From assembly GCA_964578625.1 (NCBI GenBank), contig CAZODQ010000001.1, forward strand, positions 212,492-276,491: a stretch of 64,000 bases of DNA, in the 5' to 3' direction. The notes beneath the pieces were generated by a model. The model saw only the letters and a list, made by a program, of their open reading frames with translations. It did not search any database and was not told where the DNA came from. The translations under genes and the position numbers were made by a program. This stretch comes from CAZBSE01 sp964578625. GTDB taxonomy: Bacteria > Actinomycetota > Humimicrobiia > Humimicrobiales > Humimicrobiaceae. This document shows positions 25,688 through 34,744 of this stretch, piece after piece; within the stretch, counting starts at the first letter, position 1, and each line of letters opens with the position of its first letter.

Positions 25688-26825
25688 TTTTTATACTTCC
25701 ATATGTTTTATTTAAAAAATGTTTAATCAGATGAGTTTCTTCTTCAAACTCAAGTAGAAATGCATCATGTCCGTAATTAGAATCAATTTCACAGTAAGTA
25801 ACATCCATATTTCTGGTTTTCAGTAACCTGACGATTTCTCTGGATTGGTATGAAGGATAAAGCCAGTCAGATTTAAACGAGATAACTAAAAAAATGATAT
25901 TAACTTCTTTATCTTTTGGGATGAGTTTTTCTCTGGCAGACAGATCAAAATAATCTATTGCTTTTGTAATATAAAGATAAGAATTAGCATCAAATCTCTT
26001 AACAAAATTATCTCCCCGGTAATGCAGATACCCTTCAACCTCAAATTCAGGTATGAATGAAAAATTATAACTTCCATTTTTTAATTTCCTTGAAAATTTT
26101 TCCTCCATTGACCTGTCACTCATATAGGTTATATGTCCAATCATTCGCGCTATTGCCAGCCCCCTCTCCGGTTTGCTGCTGCTGTAGTAGTTGCCATCGC
26201 GCCATGCAGGATCAGACATTATTGCCTGTCTTCCTACTTCATTAAAAGCAATCTGCTGGGGGGAGTGTTTTATCGCCGTGGCTATAGGAACAGCTGATAC
26301 AACCCTTTCCGGGTATGAAGAAACCCACTGCAGTACCTGCATTCCTCCCATTGAACCTCCCACAACGCACAATAACTTTTCTACTTCCAAATGATCGATT
26401 AAATGCCTTTGTGCATTGACCATATCAGAGACAGTGATAATCGGAAAATCAAGCCCGTACGGTTTTCCTATTTCCGGATTGAGCGAAGATGGACCTGTAC
26501 TTCCCATGCATCCGCCTATAACATTGGGACAGATAATAAAACATTTTTCGGTATCAAAAGCTTTTCCCGGGCCTATCATATTATCCCACCACCCGGGTTT
26601 TTTATCTCCTTTATGAAATCCTGCAGCATGAGCATCCCCCGACAGGGCATGTGCCACTAGAACTGCGTTGCTTTTATTCCTGTTTAACCTTCCGTATGTT
26701 TCATATGCAATTGTTATGGGCCCTAACTTTTTTCCCGATTTTAGAACCATCTCATCCGGATGCCTGGCAAAAGTAAAATATTTAGTCTCTACTGTCATCG
26801 TATTTTTATTTTTAACCATATTCAT
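25677..26825 (-). CDS. metX: homoserine O-acyltransferase (MetX, alpha/beta hydrolase)
   Basis: The enzyme activates homoserine as an O-acyl (acetyl or succinyl) ester for direct sulfhydrylation. It has an alpha/beta-hydrolase fold with nucleophile elbow GGSMGGMQ, aspartate in SFKSDWLYP and histidine in NYGHDAFLLE. NVIGGCMGSTGPSS and GWWDNMIGPGKAFDT are MetX-specific. It has 382 residues. Acetyl versus succinyl preference cannot be read with certainty, but the metY neighbour (O-acetylhomoserine sulfhydrylase) favours acetyl. ATG 26825 is used; the ATG two codons on is equally possible. Confidence 0.94.
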   Translation of the reverse strand: MNMVKNKNTMTVETKYFTFARHPDEMVLKSGKKLGPITIAYETYGRLNRNKSNAVLVAHALSGDAHAAGFHKGDKKPGWWDNMIGPGKAFDTEKCFIICPNVIGGCMGSTGPSSLNPEIGKPYGLDFPIITVSDMVNAQRHLIDHLEVEKLLCVVGGSMGGMQVLQWVSSYPERVVSAVPIATAIKHSPQQIAFNEVGRQAIMSDPAWRDGNYYSSSKPERGLAIARMIGHITYMSDRSMEEKFSRKLKNGSYNFSFIPEFEVEGYLHYRGDNFVKRFDANSYLYITKAIDYFDLSAREKLIPKDKEVNIIFLVISFKSDWLYPSYQSREIVRLLKTRNMDVTYCEIDSNYGHDAFLLEFEEETHLIKHFLNKTYGSIKNEG

Positions 26826-26861
26826 CCATCCATAATCATTTTATAACAATTTTAAAATCCT

Positions 26862-27788
26862 TTACTGCTGAAATAGCCAGGTAGAGAGATATCTTTCACC
26901 AGTATCAGGCAGAATGACAACAATTATCTTACTATATGATTCTTTACGTTCTGCAACTTTTAATGCAGCCCACATTGCAGCTCCGCTTGATATTCCGGTA
27001 AAAATTCCTTCTTTCCTTATAATCTCACGGGTCATATTACCTGCATCATCATTGGAAACCTGAATAATCTCATCAATTATACCTGTATTTAACACCTCCG
27101 GAATAAAACCTGCACCGATTCCCTGTATTTTGTGAGCCCCGGGACTGCCTCCTGAAAGAACCGGAGAATCCGCCGGCTCGACTGCTATAACTTTGACTGA
27201 AGGCTTTTTTTTCTTTAAGATCTCTCCGACACCGGTAATAGTCCCGCCTGTTCCTACTCCTGCAACAAACACATCCACACTTCCTTCAGTGTCAGCCCAT
27301 ATTTCTTCGGCAGTTGTTTTCCTGTGAACCTCAGGATTTGCACTATTTTTAAACTGCTGCGGTATAAAACTGTTTTTAATACTTCTCTGGATTTTTTCTG
27401 CTTCTTCTACTGCTCCCTTCATCCCTTTTGAACCATCGGTCAGAACAAGTTCTGCTCCAAATATTTTAAGAAGCCGTCTTCTCTCCAGGCTCATTGTATC
27501 CGGCATGGTAAGGATCAGCTTGTAATCTCTAGCTGCGCATACAAATGCAAGAGCTATGCCGGTATTTCCACTGGTCGGCTCAATTATAACCGTATCCTTG
27601 TTTATTAAACCTTCCCTTTCAGCCGCTTTGATCATCGAAATACCGATTCTGTCCTTTACACTTGAAAGCGGGTTGAATGATTCAAGCTTTGCAAGAACTG
27701 TTGCATTCATTCCCCTGGTCAATCTGTTTATTTTAACTAATGGTGTAAGGCCTATTGTTTCCGTGATATCATTAAAAATTTTACCCAT
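26862..27788 (-). CDS. cysK: cysteine synthase A (O-acetylserine sulfhydrylase)
   Basis: This PLP enzyme makes cysteine from O-acetylserine and sulfide. The PLP lysine is in SSVKDRIG (near residue 43). TSGNTGIALA binds the substrate carboxylate, GTGGTITGVGE holds phosphate, and KIQGIGAGFIPEVL and GISSGAAMWAALK complete the pattern. It has 308 residues, the normal length. It lies between metY and metX. No serine acetyltransferase (cysE) is present in the window. In Bacillus, CysK also acts as a partner of the Rrf2-type regulator CymR, and an Rrf2 gene leads this cluster. Confidence 0.96.
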   Translation of the reverse strand: MGKIFNDITETIGLTPLVKINRLTRGMNATVLAKLESFNPLSSVKDRIGISMIKAAEREGLINKDTVIIEPTSGNTGIALAFVCAARDYKLILTMPDTMSLERRRLLKIFGAELVLTDGSKGMKGAVEEAEKIQRSIKNSFIPQQFKNSANPEVHRKTTAEEIWADTEGSVDVFVAGVGTGGTITGVGEILKKKKPSVKVIAVEPADSPVLSGGSPGAHKIQGIGAGFIPEVLNTGIIDEIIQVSNDDAGNMTREIIRKEGIFTGISSGAAMWAALKVAERKESYSKIIVVILPDTGERYLSTWLFQQ

Positions 27789-27866
27789 AAGTTCAAACTC
27801 CCCATTATATCTTTAAATAATTAAAAAACTCTTAAATCTTCCCACCTGCAATACACTTACAATTAA

Positions 27867-29159
27867 TCATACTTTACCAAGCGCCTGGTCAATATCATCA
27901 ATAATATCTTCTATATCTTCTATGCCTATCGAAAGTCTTATATAATCGATTGTAACTCCGGTCGATTCCTGTTCCTGGCGGGAAAGCTGCTGGTGCGTAG
28001 TGCTTGCGGGATGGATTGCCAGTGTTTTTGCATCACCAATATTCGCAAGATGTGATATTAGTTTAAGTGATTCAATGAATTTCTTACCTTCCTTAGAACC
28101 TCCTTTTATGCCGAAACCGACTATTGCACCTGCTCCTTTAAGTAAATATTTTTTTACCAGGTTTTTTTCCGGACTGGAATCCAGACCCGGGTAATTGACC
28201 CATGAGACTTTAGGGTGACCCTCAAGATACTCTGCAACTTTAAGAGCATTTTCCGAATGCCTTATCATTCTCAAATGCAGAGTTTCCAGCCCCTGCAGGA
28301 ATAAGAATGAATTGAAAGGAGAAAGACACGGCCCTAAATCTCTTAGAAGGTTTACCCTGGCCTTGACTATGTAAGCAATATTCCCAAGAGACTTAAATTC
28401 CTTTATAAAATTCATCCCATGATAGCTCGGGTCAGGATCAGCAATCAAAGGAAATCTGCCATTGGTCCAATCAAATCTGCCGGAATCGACAATAATACCT
28501 CCTATTGATGTGCCGTGTCCCCCGATAAACTTAGTTGCCGAATAGACCACAATATCCGCACCATAATCAATCGGCCTTAGTAGATAGGGCGTTACAGTAT
28601 TGTCAACTATAAGCGGAACACCATTATCATGGGCAATTTCCGCAAGTCTTTCTAAATCTGTGACGTTCAGTTTTGGATTACCTATCGATTCCGCATAAAT
28701 CGCTTTCGTTCTATTAGTCACTGCTCTTTTAAAACTGGTTAAATCCTCTGATTTTGCAAACTTTACACTGATCCCGAAGCGCTTAAAGGTATTATCAAAC
28801 AAAGTATATGTCCCTCCATATAAGTTATCTGCAGAAATTATCTCATCACCAGCCTGCGCTATATTTAATATTGCTATTGTCTCCGCTGCCTGTCCGCTTG
28901 CAACTGCAAGAGCTCCTATTCCTCCCTCTATTGCGGTTATCCTCTTTTCCAACACATCGCTTGTAGGATTCATTATACGACTGTATATGTTCCCGAATTC
29001 CTTTAAGGCAAAAAGATTTGCAGCATGTTCCGTACTTTTAAACTGATAAGAAGTGGTCTGGTAAATAGGCACAGCTCTTGCTCCGGTTGCGGGATCGGGC
29101 TCGTGACCCCCATGAAGCATAAGAGTTTCAACCTTTAGTTTTGAATCTATTTTGCTCAT
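27867..29159 (-). CDS. metY: O-acetylhomoserine sulfhydrylase
   Basis: This is a Cys/Met-metabolism PLP enzyme that makes homocysteine from O-acetylhomoserine and sulfide. Motifs are VPIYQTTSYQF near the N-terminus, YSRIMNPTSDVLEKRIAALEGG-like text (here NPTSDVLEKRITAIEGG), the Schiff-base lysine in YSATKFIGGHG, and the late ASTTHQQLSRQEQ and LRLSIGIED-type end (IRLSIGIEDIED). It has 430 residues, typical for MetY and longer than cystathionine lyases. A ribosome site AAGGAG lies upstream. It follows the rrf2 regulator, with 101 bases between. Confidence 0.95.
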   Translation of the reverse strand: MSKIDSKLKVETLMLHGGHEPDPATGARAVPIYQTTSYQFKSTEHAANLFALKEFGNIYSRIMNPTSDVLEKRITAIEGGIGALAVASGQAAETIAILNIAQAGDEIISADNLYGGTYTLFDNTFKRFGISVKFAKSEDLTSFKRAVTNRTKAIYAESIGNPKLNVTDLERLAEIAHDNGVPLIVDNTVTPYLLRPIDYGADIVVYSATKFIGGHGTSIGGIIVDSGRFDWTNGRFPLIADPDPSYHGMNFIKEFKSLGNIAYIVKARVNLLRDLGPCLSPFNSFLFLQGLETLHLRMIRHSENALKVAEYLEGHPKVSWVNYPGLDSSPEKNLVKKYLLKGAGAIVGFGIKGGSKEGKKFIESLKLISHLANIGDAKTLAIHPASTTHQQLSRQEQESTGVTIDYIRLSIGIEDIEDIIDDIDQALGKV

Positions 29160-29260
29160 AATATCTGGCTCCTTTTCCTTTGGTTTAAAACTAAATTTTT
29201 AAAACTAATTATTTACAGGTTATTTCCGGTATTATTTTGTCAGTATGTAAATTTTTATAT

Positions 29261-29701
29261 TTAGATACTATACATGACTAAATTTTCGGCCTTTTCTTCC
29301 CGCATCTTTACCAGATCATCCAGGGTAAATGAATCAAGAACTTCTGAAATCTTTCCGCCTAATTTAGTCCAGATCTCCCTTGTCACACAGGTCGTTACCT
29401 TCCCGCAAACCGAAGGATTTTTTACGCAATCAATTAAACTTAAATCCCCTTCTAAAATTTCCACAATTTCTTTCAATTTGATCTTTGAAGGCGGCCTGCT
29501 TAAAACATACCCGCTATGTGCGCCGCTATATGTACTGACAAGGCCTTTTCCTTTCAGAGGTATTATTATCTGGCTTAAATATTTCTCCGATACATCGATA
29601 TTTCTTGCAATTTCTTTTAAAAAAACAGGCTCTTTTTTAAAATTGGCCGCTATCTCTATCATCAATCTTAGTCCGTATCTCGCTCTTGTAGAAATCCTCA
29701 C
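29261..29701 (-). CDS. Rrf2-family transcription regulator (IscR/CymR type)
   Basis: This 146-residue winged-helix regulator starts MRISTRARYGLRLMIE, with recognition-helix text VSEKYLSQIIIPLK and wing GAHSGYVLSRP. Three cysteines at 92, 99 and 105 sit almost where IscR holds its [2Fe-2S] cluster, so cluster sensing is likely. Its place ahead of metY, cysK, metX and metW suggests control of sulfur amino acid synthesis like CymR, possibly combining sulfur and iron-sulfur sensing. The start is GTG 29701, with AAGG six bases upstream. Its own promoter carries an inverted repeat, which suggests autoregulation. Confidence 0.92.
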   Translation of the reverse strand: MRISTRARYGLRLMIEIAANFKKEPVFLKEIARNIDVSEKYLSQIIIPLKGKGLVSTYSGAHSGYVLSRPPSKIKLKEIVEILEGDLSLIDCVKNPSVCGKVTTCVTREIWTKLGGKISEVLDSFTLDDLVKMREEKAENLVMYSI

Positions 29702-29723
29702 TTCCTGCCTTCCGATTTATTAT

Positions 29724-29781
29724 TAATACTACTTATATTATTTAATTAGTAGTATTATAGATTAAAAAGAATTATTGTCAA
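29724..29781 (-). promoter_or_regulatory. sigma-70-type promoter and overlapping operator of the rrf2 gene
   Basis: On the minus strand TTGACA (29776-29781) and TATAAT (29754-29759) are both perfect consensus boxes, 16 bases apart. A perfect 10-bp inverted repeat, TAATACTACT (29724-29733) and AGTAGTATTA (29748-29757) with a 14-base spacer, overlaps the -10 box and the expected start point. That position is ideal for repression. The natural candidate for binding it is the Rrf2 protein encoded just downstream. Confidence 0.82.
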
Positions 29782-29842
29782 ATATACTAATGCCTTTTTG
29801 TATTTTGGGGATTTGCTTTTTACTTTTATCTCAGACCCGGAA

Positions 29843-31159
29843 TCACTGACTGCTTTCCCTCTTATCCCAGACTCTTTTGGCCTTGCCCTTGCTCCTTTCA
29901 ATAGTCCTGGGCTCTTTCAGAATAGCTTTTATTCTAATACCTATAGCCGAATTCAGTTTATCTTCTATAGTCTTTTCAAAATCTTCCAGCTTCATAATTT
30001 TTTCCTGGAAATTTTTCTCTGATACTTCCACCCAGACTTCTATAGTATCCATATAATTTTTCCTGTCAACAATTATTAGATAATGAGGCTCAAGGTCTTT
30101 TATATTCATAAGTACTTCTTCTATCTGAGAGGGGAATACATTTACTCCTCTTATAATCAGCATGTCGTCGGTTCTTCCTGCAGGTTTTGACATCCTGATA
30201 AATGATTTACCGCAGGGACATTCTTCCTCTATAAGGTGGCATATATCCTTGGTTCGGTATCTTATAACCGGAAAAGCTTTTTTGGTAAGCGATGTAAAGA
30301 TCAATTCACCTTTCTTTCCGGAAGGAAGTGTCTTGCCGGTTTCAGGGTCAATTACTTCCGCTAAAAAATGATCCTCGTTTATATGCAGGCCGTTTTGCTC
30401 CAGGCACTCGCATGATACTCCGGGACCTATGACTTCGCTCAGGCCGTAGCTATCAAGAGCAGTTATATTTAACCTTTCTTCAAGTTCACCTCTCATAGAT
30501 TCAGACCAGGGTTCTGCTCCAAAAAATCCCAGCTTTAAATGCAACTTTTTAAAATCCGCACCAATCCTTTCTCCGACTTCAGACATATACAAAGCATACG
30601 AAGGTGTGCTGCAGAGAATAGTTGATTTAAAGTCATTCATGATTTTTATCTGCCGTTCCGTATTACCGCCAGAGATGGGAACTACCAGTGATCCTAATTT
30701 CTCGGCTGCATACTGAAACCCAAATCCACCAGTAAACATTCCAAATCCGTGGCTTACCTGCACTACATCTTCTTTCCTTGTTCCAACATCGTACATTATC
30801 CTTGCCAGCACTTCAGCCCAGACTTCAATGTCATCTCTGGTATACCCCACTACGGTAGGATTTCCTGTTGTCCCTGATGATGAATGTACCCTTATGACTT
30901 CACTGAGAGGGGTACAGAACAGCTCAAATGGATAATTTTCCCTCAGATCTTCTTTAGATGTAAAAGGAAGCTTTTCAATATCTTTTACACTTTTTAATTT
31001 ATCGGGATCAAGCCCGGCATTGTCAATTCTTTTCTTATAAAACTCATTATTTTTATAGACGTGCTTTAAGGTATCTATCAATCTCTCAAGCTGGACAGAC
31101 TCTATTTTATCCCTGCTCGCAGTTGAAATTTTTTCATCCCAAAATTTTTTCTCAACCAT
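29843..31159 (-). CDS. phenylacetate-CoA ligase-family enzyme, copy 2
   Basis: This AMP-forming aryl-CoA ligase of the PaaK family has 438 residues. The phosphate loop is HSSSGTTGNPTVVGYT. ALDSYGLSEVIGPGVSCE, HINEDHFLAEVID and the C-terminal hinge GRTDDMLIIRGVNVFPSQIEEVL follow. It probably activates phenylacetate or a related aryl acid to its CoA thioester. It is a close paralogue of the upstream gene (3 bases away), sharing most motifs. It closes the iorA-iorB-ACT-symporter-paaK-paaK cluster, whose oxidoreductase makes aryl-acyl-CoA from aromatic amino acid ketoacids. Confidence 0.92.
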   Translation of the reverse strand: MVEKKFWDEKISTASRDKIESVQLERLIDTLKHVYKNNEFYKKRIDNAGLDPDKLKSVKDIEKLPFTSKEDLRENYPFELFCTPLSEVIRVHSSSGTTGNPTVVGYTRDDIEVWAEVLARIMYDVGTRKEDVVQVSHGFGMFTGGFGFQYAAEKLGSLVVPISGGNTERQIKIMNDFKSTILCSTPSYALYMSEVGERIGADFKKLHLKLGFFGAEPWSESMRGELEERLNITALDSYGLSEVIGPGVSCECLEQNGLHINEDHFLAEVIDPETGKTLPSGKKGELIFTSLTKKAFPVIRYRTKDICHLIEEECPCGKSFIRMSKPAGRTDDMLIIRGVNVFPSQIEEVLMNIKDLEPHYLIIVDRKNYMDTIEVWVEVSEKNFQEKIMKLEDFEKTIEDKLNSAIGIRIKAILKEPRTIERSKGKAKRVWDKRESSQ

Positions 31160-31162
31160 TAT

Positions 31163-32479
31163 TTAAAGAGTTTCCCCTTTCCTCCTGTCTAAAACTCTTT
31201 TAGCTTTACCGGTGCTTCTCTGGATAGTTTTGGGTTCTTTTAGTTTAACATCTATTTTTACTCCTATAGCAGAATAAAGTTTATGCTCAACTGATGATTC
31301 AAACTTCTCCAGTTCGTTCATTTTCTCCGAAAATACATCTTCCGATACTTCAATCCACAATTCCAGGGTGTCTAAATATTTTTTCCTGTCCACGACAATG
31401 AGATAATGAGGTTCGACTTCCTTAATTTTCATAAGTACTTCTTCTATCTGTGACGGGAACACATTTACTCCCCTTATTATCAGCATATCATCAGTTCTGC
31501 CTACAGGCTTCGCCATCCTGGCATGTGTTCTGCCGCATACACATTTGTCGGTATTAATAATTGAAAGATCCCTGGTCCTGTATCTTATTAAAGGAAGCGC
31601 CTCCTTAGTAAGAGATGTGAAAACCATTTCACCTATCTTTCCCGGCGGAAGCTTCTTTCCTGTTTTTGAGTCAACTATTTCAATTATAAAATGATCCTCA
31701 GCTACATGAAGACCTTTTTTATGGGTGCATTCACAGGAAACTCCCGGACCGATTACTTCACTGAGGCCGTAGATATCAATAGCCTGAATACGAAGCCTCT
31801 TCTCGATTTCGCTTCTCATCTCCTCAGTCCATGGTTCGGCCCCCATTATTCCTACAGCCAGCGGGAGCTTTTCAAAATCAACACCCAGTTCATTTCCCAC
31901 TTCAGCAAGATACAGGCCGTAGGAAGGGGTGCAGCATATCACCGTAGAGCGATAATCAGTCATTATCTTAAGCTGCCTTTCGGTATTACCTCCTGACGCC
32001 GGGATTACCATTGCCCCCAATAGTTCGCCGCCGTAATGAAGGCCAAGTCCTCCTGTAAACAAACCGTAACCATAACTATTCTGGATTATATCCTCTTTTC
32101 TTACTCCAGCCCCGTACAGATCCCTTGCAATCAGGTTAGCCCACATTGAAATGTCATTTTTGGTATACCCTACAACCGTAGGATTACCTGTCGTTCCGGA
32201 AGAAGAATGGATCCTAACCACTTCATCCATAGGCCTTGCAAAAAATCCGAACGGATAATTTTTACGGAGATCATCTTTGGTAGTAAAGGGGATTTTCTCT
32301 ATATCATTAAGGCTGTTGAAATCCCCGGGATTTATCCCTGCATCGTCAAAACTCTTTTTATAAAAATCTACGTTACTATAAGCATTTACCAAAGTTTTTT
32401 TCAGCCTCTCAAGCTGAAGCTTTTCAAGCTTGTCCCTCGATAAGGTTTCTACTTCCTCTTCCCAGTAAATACTACCCAT
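31163..32479 (-). CDS. phenylacetate-CoA ligase-family enzyme, copy 1
   Basis: This is a second PaaK-type AMP-forming ligase. HSSSGTTGNPTVVGYT, AIDIYGLSEVIGPGVSCE and GRTDDMLIIRGVNVFPSQIEEVL mark the ATP and acyl-adenylate sites. ATG 32479 (MGSIYW) is preferred over 32500, because AAAGGAG lies eight bases upstream. This gives 438 residues, the same length as the paralogue that follows. The two copies differ throughout the middle (for example NSYGYGLFTGGLGLHYGG versus VSHGFGMFTGGFGFQYAA, a region near the acid pocket), so different aryl acids are likely. It lies 38 bases after the symporter gene. Confidence 0.92.
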   Translation of the reverse strand: MGSIYWEEEVETLSRDKLEKLQLERLKKTLVNAYSNVDFYKKSFDDAGINPGDFNSLNDIEKIPFTTKDDLRKNYPFGFFARPMDEVVRIHSSSGTTGNPTVVGYTKNDISMWANLIARDLYGAGVRKEDIIQNSYGYGLFTGGLGLHYGGELLGAMVIPASGGNTERQLKIMTDYRSTVICCTPSYGLYLAEVGNELGVDFEKLPLAVGIMGAEPWTEEMRSEIEKRLRIQAIDIYGLSEVIGPGVSCECTHKKGLHVAEDHFIIEIVDSKTGKKLPPGKIGEMVFTSLTKEALPLIRYRTRDLSIINTDKCVCGRTHARMAKPVGRTDDMLIIRGVNVFPSQIEEVLMKIKEVEPHYLIVVDRKKYLDTLELWIEVSEDVFSEKMNELEKFESSVEHKLYSAIGVKIDVKLKEPKTIQRSTGKAKRVLDRRKGETL

Positions 32480-32517
32480 AAGATGATCTCCTTTCCTCAT
32501 AAAATCTATTACCTGTA

Positions 32518-34113
32518 CTATTTAAAGCATTTGTCTATTATTTCTTTTTTAACCGGTTTGGTAAACAGAGTCACAATAACAGTAACAATAAATGCCAGCG
32601 GGAAAGCAATAAGTATGGGGTGAATCGCACTCCATGGATATGCAAGTAAACTCTCTTTGCCGGTTAATGCATTTACGACCAATAAAACTTTGGCAGTTTC
32701 TGCATGCACAAAGAACATCCAGAATATGCTGGCTGCCAGACCGACTACCATTCCGCTAATGGCGGCAGCTTTGGAAGTCCTCTTCCAGTAAAGTCCCAGT
32801 ACATACATAGGCAGGAATACCGCTGCGCAGACACCAAAGAAGAGTGCTGTACCCAATGCAATAATACTTATCGGCAGATAATAGCCCAGAGCTACACTGA
32901 CAATAATTCCTATTACTACTCCTACTTTAGTGATAAGCAGACCCTTTCTGGATTTTGTCTGTTCCTGTTTTTCAGTAATTGCAGTACCGACTTGCAGCAT
33001 ATCTCTTGAAAAAGCAGTTCCTAAAGCGTGGAACTGGGAACTTATAGTAGACATTGCAGCAGCAAGAAGTGTCAGCATAAATATATACACAAACCATGGG
33101 GGCATTGCCATATTGATAAAGGTGGGAATCACCAGATCTGTATTGCCTTCTGCTGCAGCTATGGCAACATTTCCTGTCTGGTTAAAGAAATAAACATTTG
33201 AAAGTGCACCTACTACGAATGCGACACCGGTCATAAACAGGATAAATATACCTCCGACTAAAACTGCTCTGTTTAATTGTCTATTGTTCTTTACAGTCAT
33301 AAATCTAACTGCCAGCTGGGGCTGAGCAAGTACTCCAATACCAACACCTAAAATTATGGTTGAAACAAGTTTCCACCATATCGGAGAGCCGTAAGAAGGC
33401 ATTGTAGTCCACCCGTGAAGGCCGCCTGCAGTCAGGCTTTCGGGTACTTTGGAAGCTAAGTTCGTAAGTGCCTCATGTGCAGGTATAATACCGCCGAGCG
33501 CCCTGTAAGTCAAAATAATAAGCGCTACCATTCCTATAAACATAATAGTTCCCTGGAGAGCATCGGTATACATAACACCCTTAAGCCCGCCAGCAATTAC
33601 GTAGGCAGCGACAATAATAGAGAATATAGCCAGTGACAGTACAAAATTGATATTTAATGTACTTTCAATAAATCTTGCCGCACCTATCAGTACCACACCT
33701 GTATAAATAGGCATAAAAAGAAATATTACCACACCGCCCAATATCTGTATAAATCTTGAGTCATATCTTCTGCCCAGAAATTCCGGAAAAGTATGCGCTT
33801 CCAGTTTCATTCCCATCTGCCTGGTCCTTTTCCCGAAAAATATAAAGGCTATGGCTATACCAACGGCAATATTTAAAAAGGTAAGCCACAAAAGCCCCAT
33901 TCCAAGAACTCCTGCTGCTCCACCAAATCCTACTATTGCTGAAGTGGAAATAAAGGTTGCACCATAGGAAAGGGCCATAACATAAGGATGGATCTGCCTG
34001 CCTGCAATCATGAAATCTCCTGTAGTCCTGGTACCCCTGTATCCCAGATAGCCTAAAAAACCTATAACCAGAAGATATACTATGACAATTGCACTAAATA
34101 ATGGAATGTTCAC
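32518..34113 (-). CDS. sodium:solute symporter (SSS family)
   Basis: This 531-residue membrane protein has about 13 predicted helices and LeuT-fold SSS marks: GYRGTRTTGDFMIAGRQ at the first loop, SYGATFISTSAIVGFGGAAG (sodium-site region), GGLKGVMYTDALQG, and the conserved serine/threonine stretch AAAMSTISSQFHALG. The start is GTG 34113 with GGAG upstream. Its place between iorAB and two paaK genes suggests uptake (or exchange) of aryl acids such as phenylacetate or indoleacetate, but acetate, amino acids or other carboxylates are possible. A tiny partner protein is encoded just upstream. Confidence 0.9.
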   Translation of the reverse strand: MNIPLFSAIVIVYLLVIGFLGYLGYRGTRTTGDFMIAGRQIHPYVMALSYGATFISTSAIVGFGGAAGVLGMGLLWLTFLNIAVGIAIAFIFFGKRTRQMGMKLEAHTFPEFLGRRYDSRFIQILGGVVIFLFMPIYTGVVLIGAARFIESTLNINFVLSLAIFSIIVAAYVIAGGLKGVMYTDALQGTIMFIGMVALIILTYRALGGIIPAHEALTNLASKVPESLTAGGLHGWTTMPSYGSPIWWKLVSTIILGVGIGVLAQPQLAVRFMTVKNNRQLNRAVLVGGIFILFMTGVAFVVGALSNVYFFNQTGNVAIAAAEGNTDLVIPTFINMAMPPWFVYIFMLTLLAAAMSTISSQFHALGTAFSRDMLQVGTAITEKQEQTKSRKGLLITKVGVVIGIIVSVALGYYLPISIIALGTALFFGVCAAVFLPMYVLGLYWKRTSKAAAISGMVVGLAASIFWMFFVHAETAKVLLVVNALTGKESLLAYPWSAIHPILIAFPLAFIVTVIVTLFTKPVKKEIIDKCFK

Positions 34114-34159
34114 TTAATTCTCCTTTCTGTGATCTTTAAAACTTCTATCACACGTTTTA

Positions 34160-34267
34160 CTATTTGTCTTTGTTCCACATCACCGCTCCGTAGACTATGC
34201 AAAATACAGTGCTCAATATGCATAGTAAATAAGCCAGAAAAATTGATACACCAGCAAAGCCTAACAT
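34160..34267 (-). CDS. 35-residue symporter small accessory protein
   Basis: ATG 34267 opens a 35-codon frame with AAAGGAGG about five bases upstream. The product starts MLGFAGVSIFLAYLLC, is one transmembrane helix (about residues 5-30) with a WNKDK end, and lies 46 bases upstream of the sodium symporter. Tiny single-helix proteins of this form are found directly ahead of SSS symporters in many anaerobes and are annotated as symporter small accessory proteins. A subunit or stabiliser of the transporter is the likely role. Confidence 0.82.
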   Translation of the reverse strand: MLGFAGVSIFLAYLLCILSTVFCIVYGAVMWNKDK

Positions 34268-34325
34268 ATGCCCTCCTTTCAGTTTTAAAATTTTTAATAT
34301 TAAAAACCTATATTTATTTAACTGG

Positions 34326-34721
34326 TCAACTGCAAAGCTTTACACCATTTTCAACCAGAATCCTCTCTGCTTCGGCAATATCAGCAACACTTAATACTAT
34401 CCTCGTCCCTGCAATAACATATATGTAATCTATGTTTATTCCTTCATCGGCTAAAATACTAAGGATATTATAAAGCTGACCTGGTTTATCTTCTACCTCT
34501 ACACAGATAACATCGGCCATATGGGTTGTAAAACCAGCTTCTTTAAGCAGCTGTCTTGACTTTTCAACATCACTTACCACAAGCCGGAGTATACCGTAAT
34601 CTCTTGCTTCAGTGGTTGAAAATCCCTGCATGTTTATATTCTGGTCCTTTAAAATTTTTGATACCTCTGCCAGCCTGCCCGACTGATTCTCCAGAAAAAC
34701 AGTCAATTGTTTTATGGACAT
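34326..34721 (-). CDS. tandem ACT-domain protein
   Basis: This 131-residue protein consists of two ACT domains. The first starts KQLTVFLENQSGRLAEVSKIL, and the second has the motif EVEDKPGQLYNILSILADEGINIDY around residue 75 (EDKPGQL core). ACT domains bind amino acids as regulators. Stand-alone ACT proteins are often found with iorAB and paaK genes. It probably senses an aromatic or branched amino acid and modulates this cluster's enzymes. It lies between the symporter accessory gene and iorB, 23 bases from iorB. Confidence 0.88.
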   Translation of the reverse strand: MSIKQLTVFLENQSGRLAEVSKILKDQNINMQGFSTTEARDYGILRLVVSDVEKSRQLLKEAGFTTHMADVICVEVEDKPGQLYNILSILADEGINIDYIYVIAGTRIVLSVADIAEAERILVENGVKLCS

Positions 34722-34744
34722 TTTCCCACCCCGTATTTAATTTG

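Noticed and set aside
29160..29260. SAM riboswitch or T-box ahead of metY
   Set aside because: The 101-base gap shows no conserved T-box or SAM aptamer segments; a protein regulator (Rrf2) is encoded next door.
29274..29726. 150-codon plus-strand frame opposite the rrf2 gene
   Set aside because: It is the antisense shadow of a strongly conserved Rrf2 protein and has no family features of its own.
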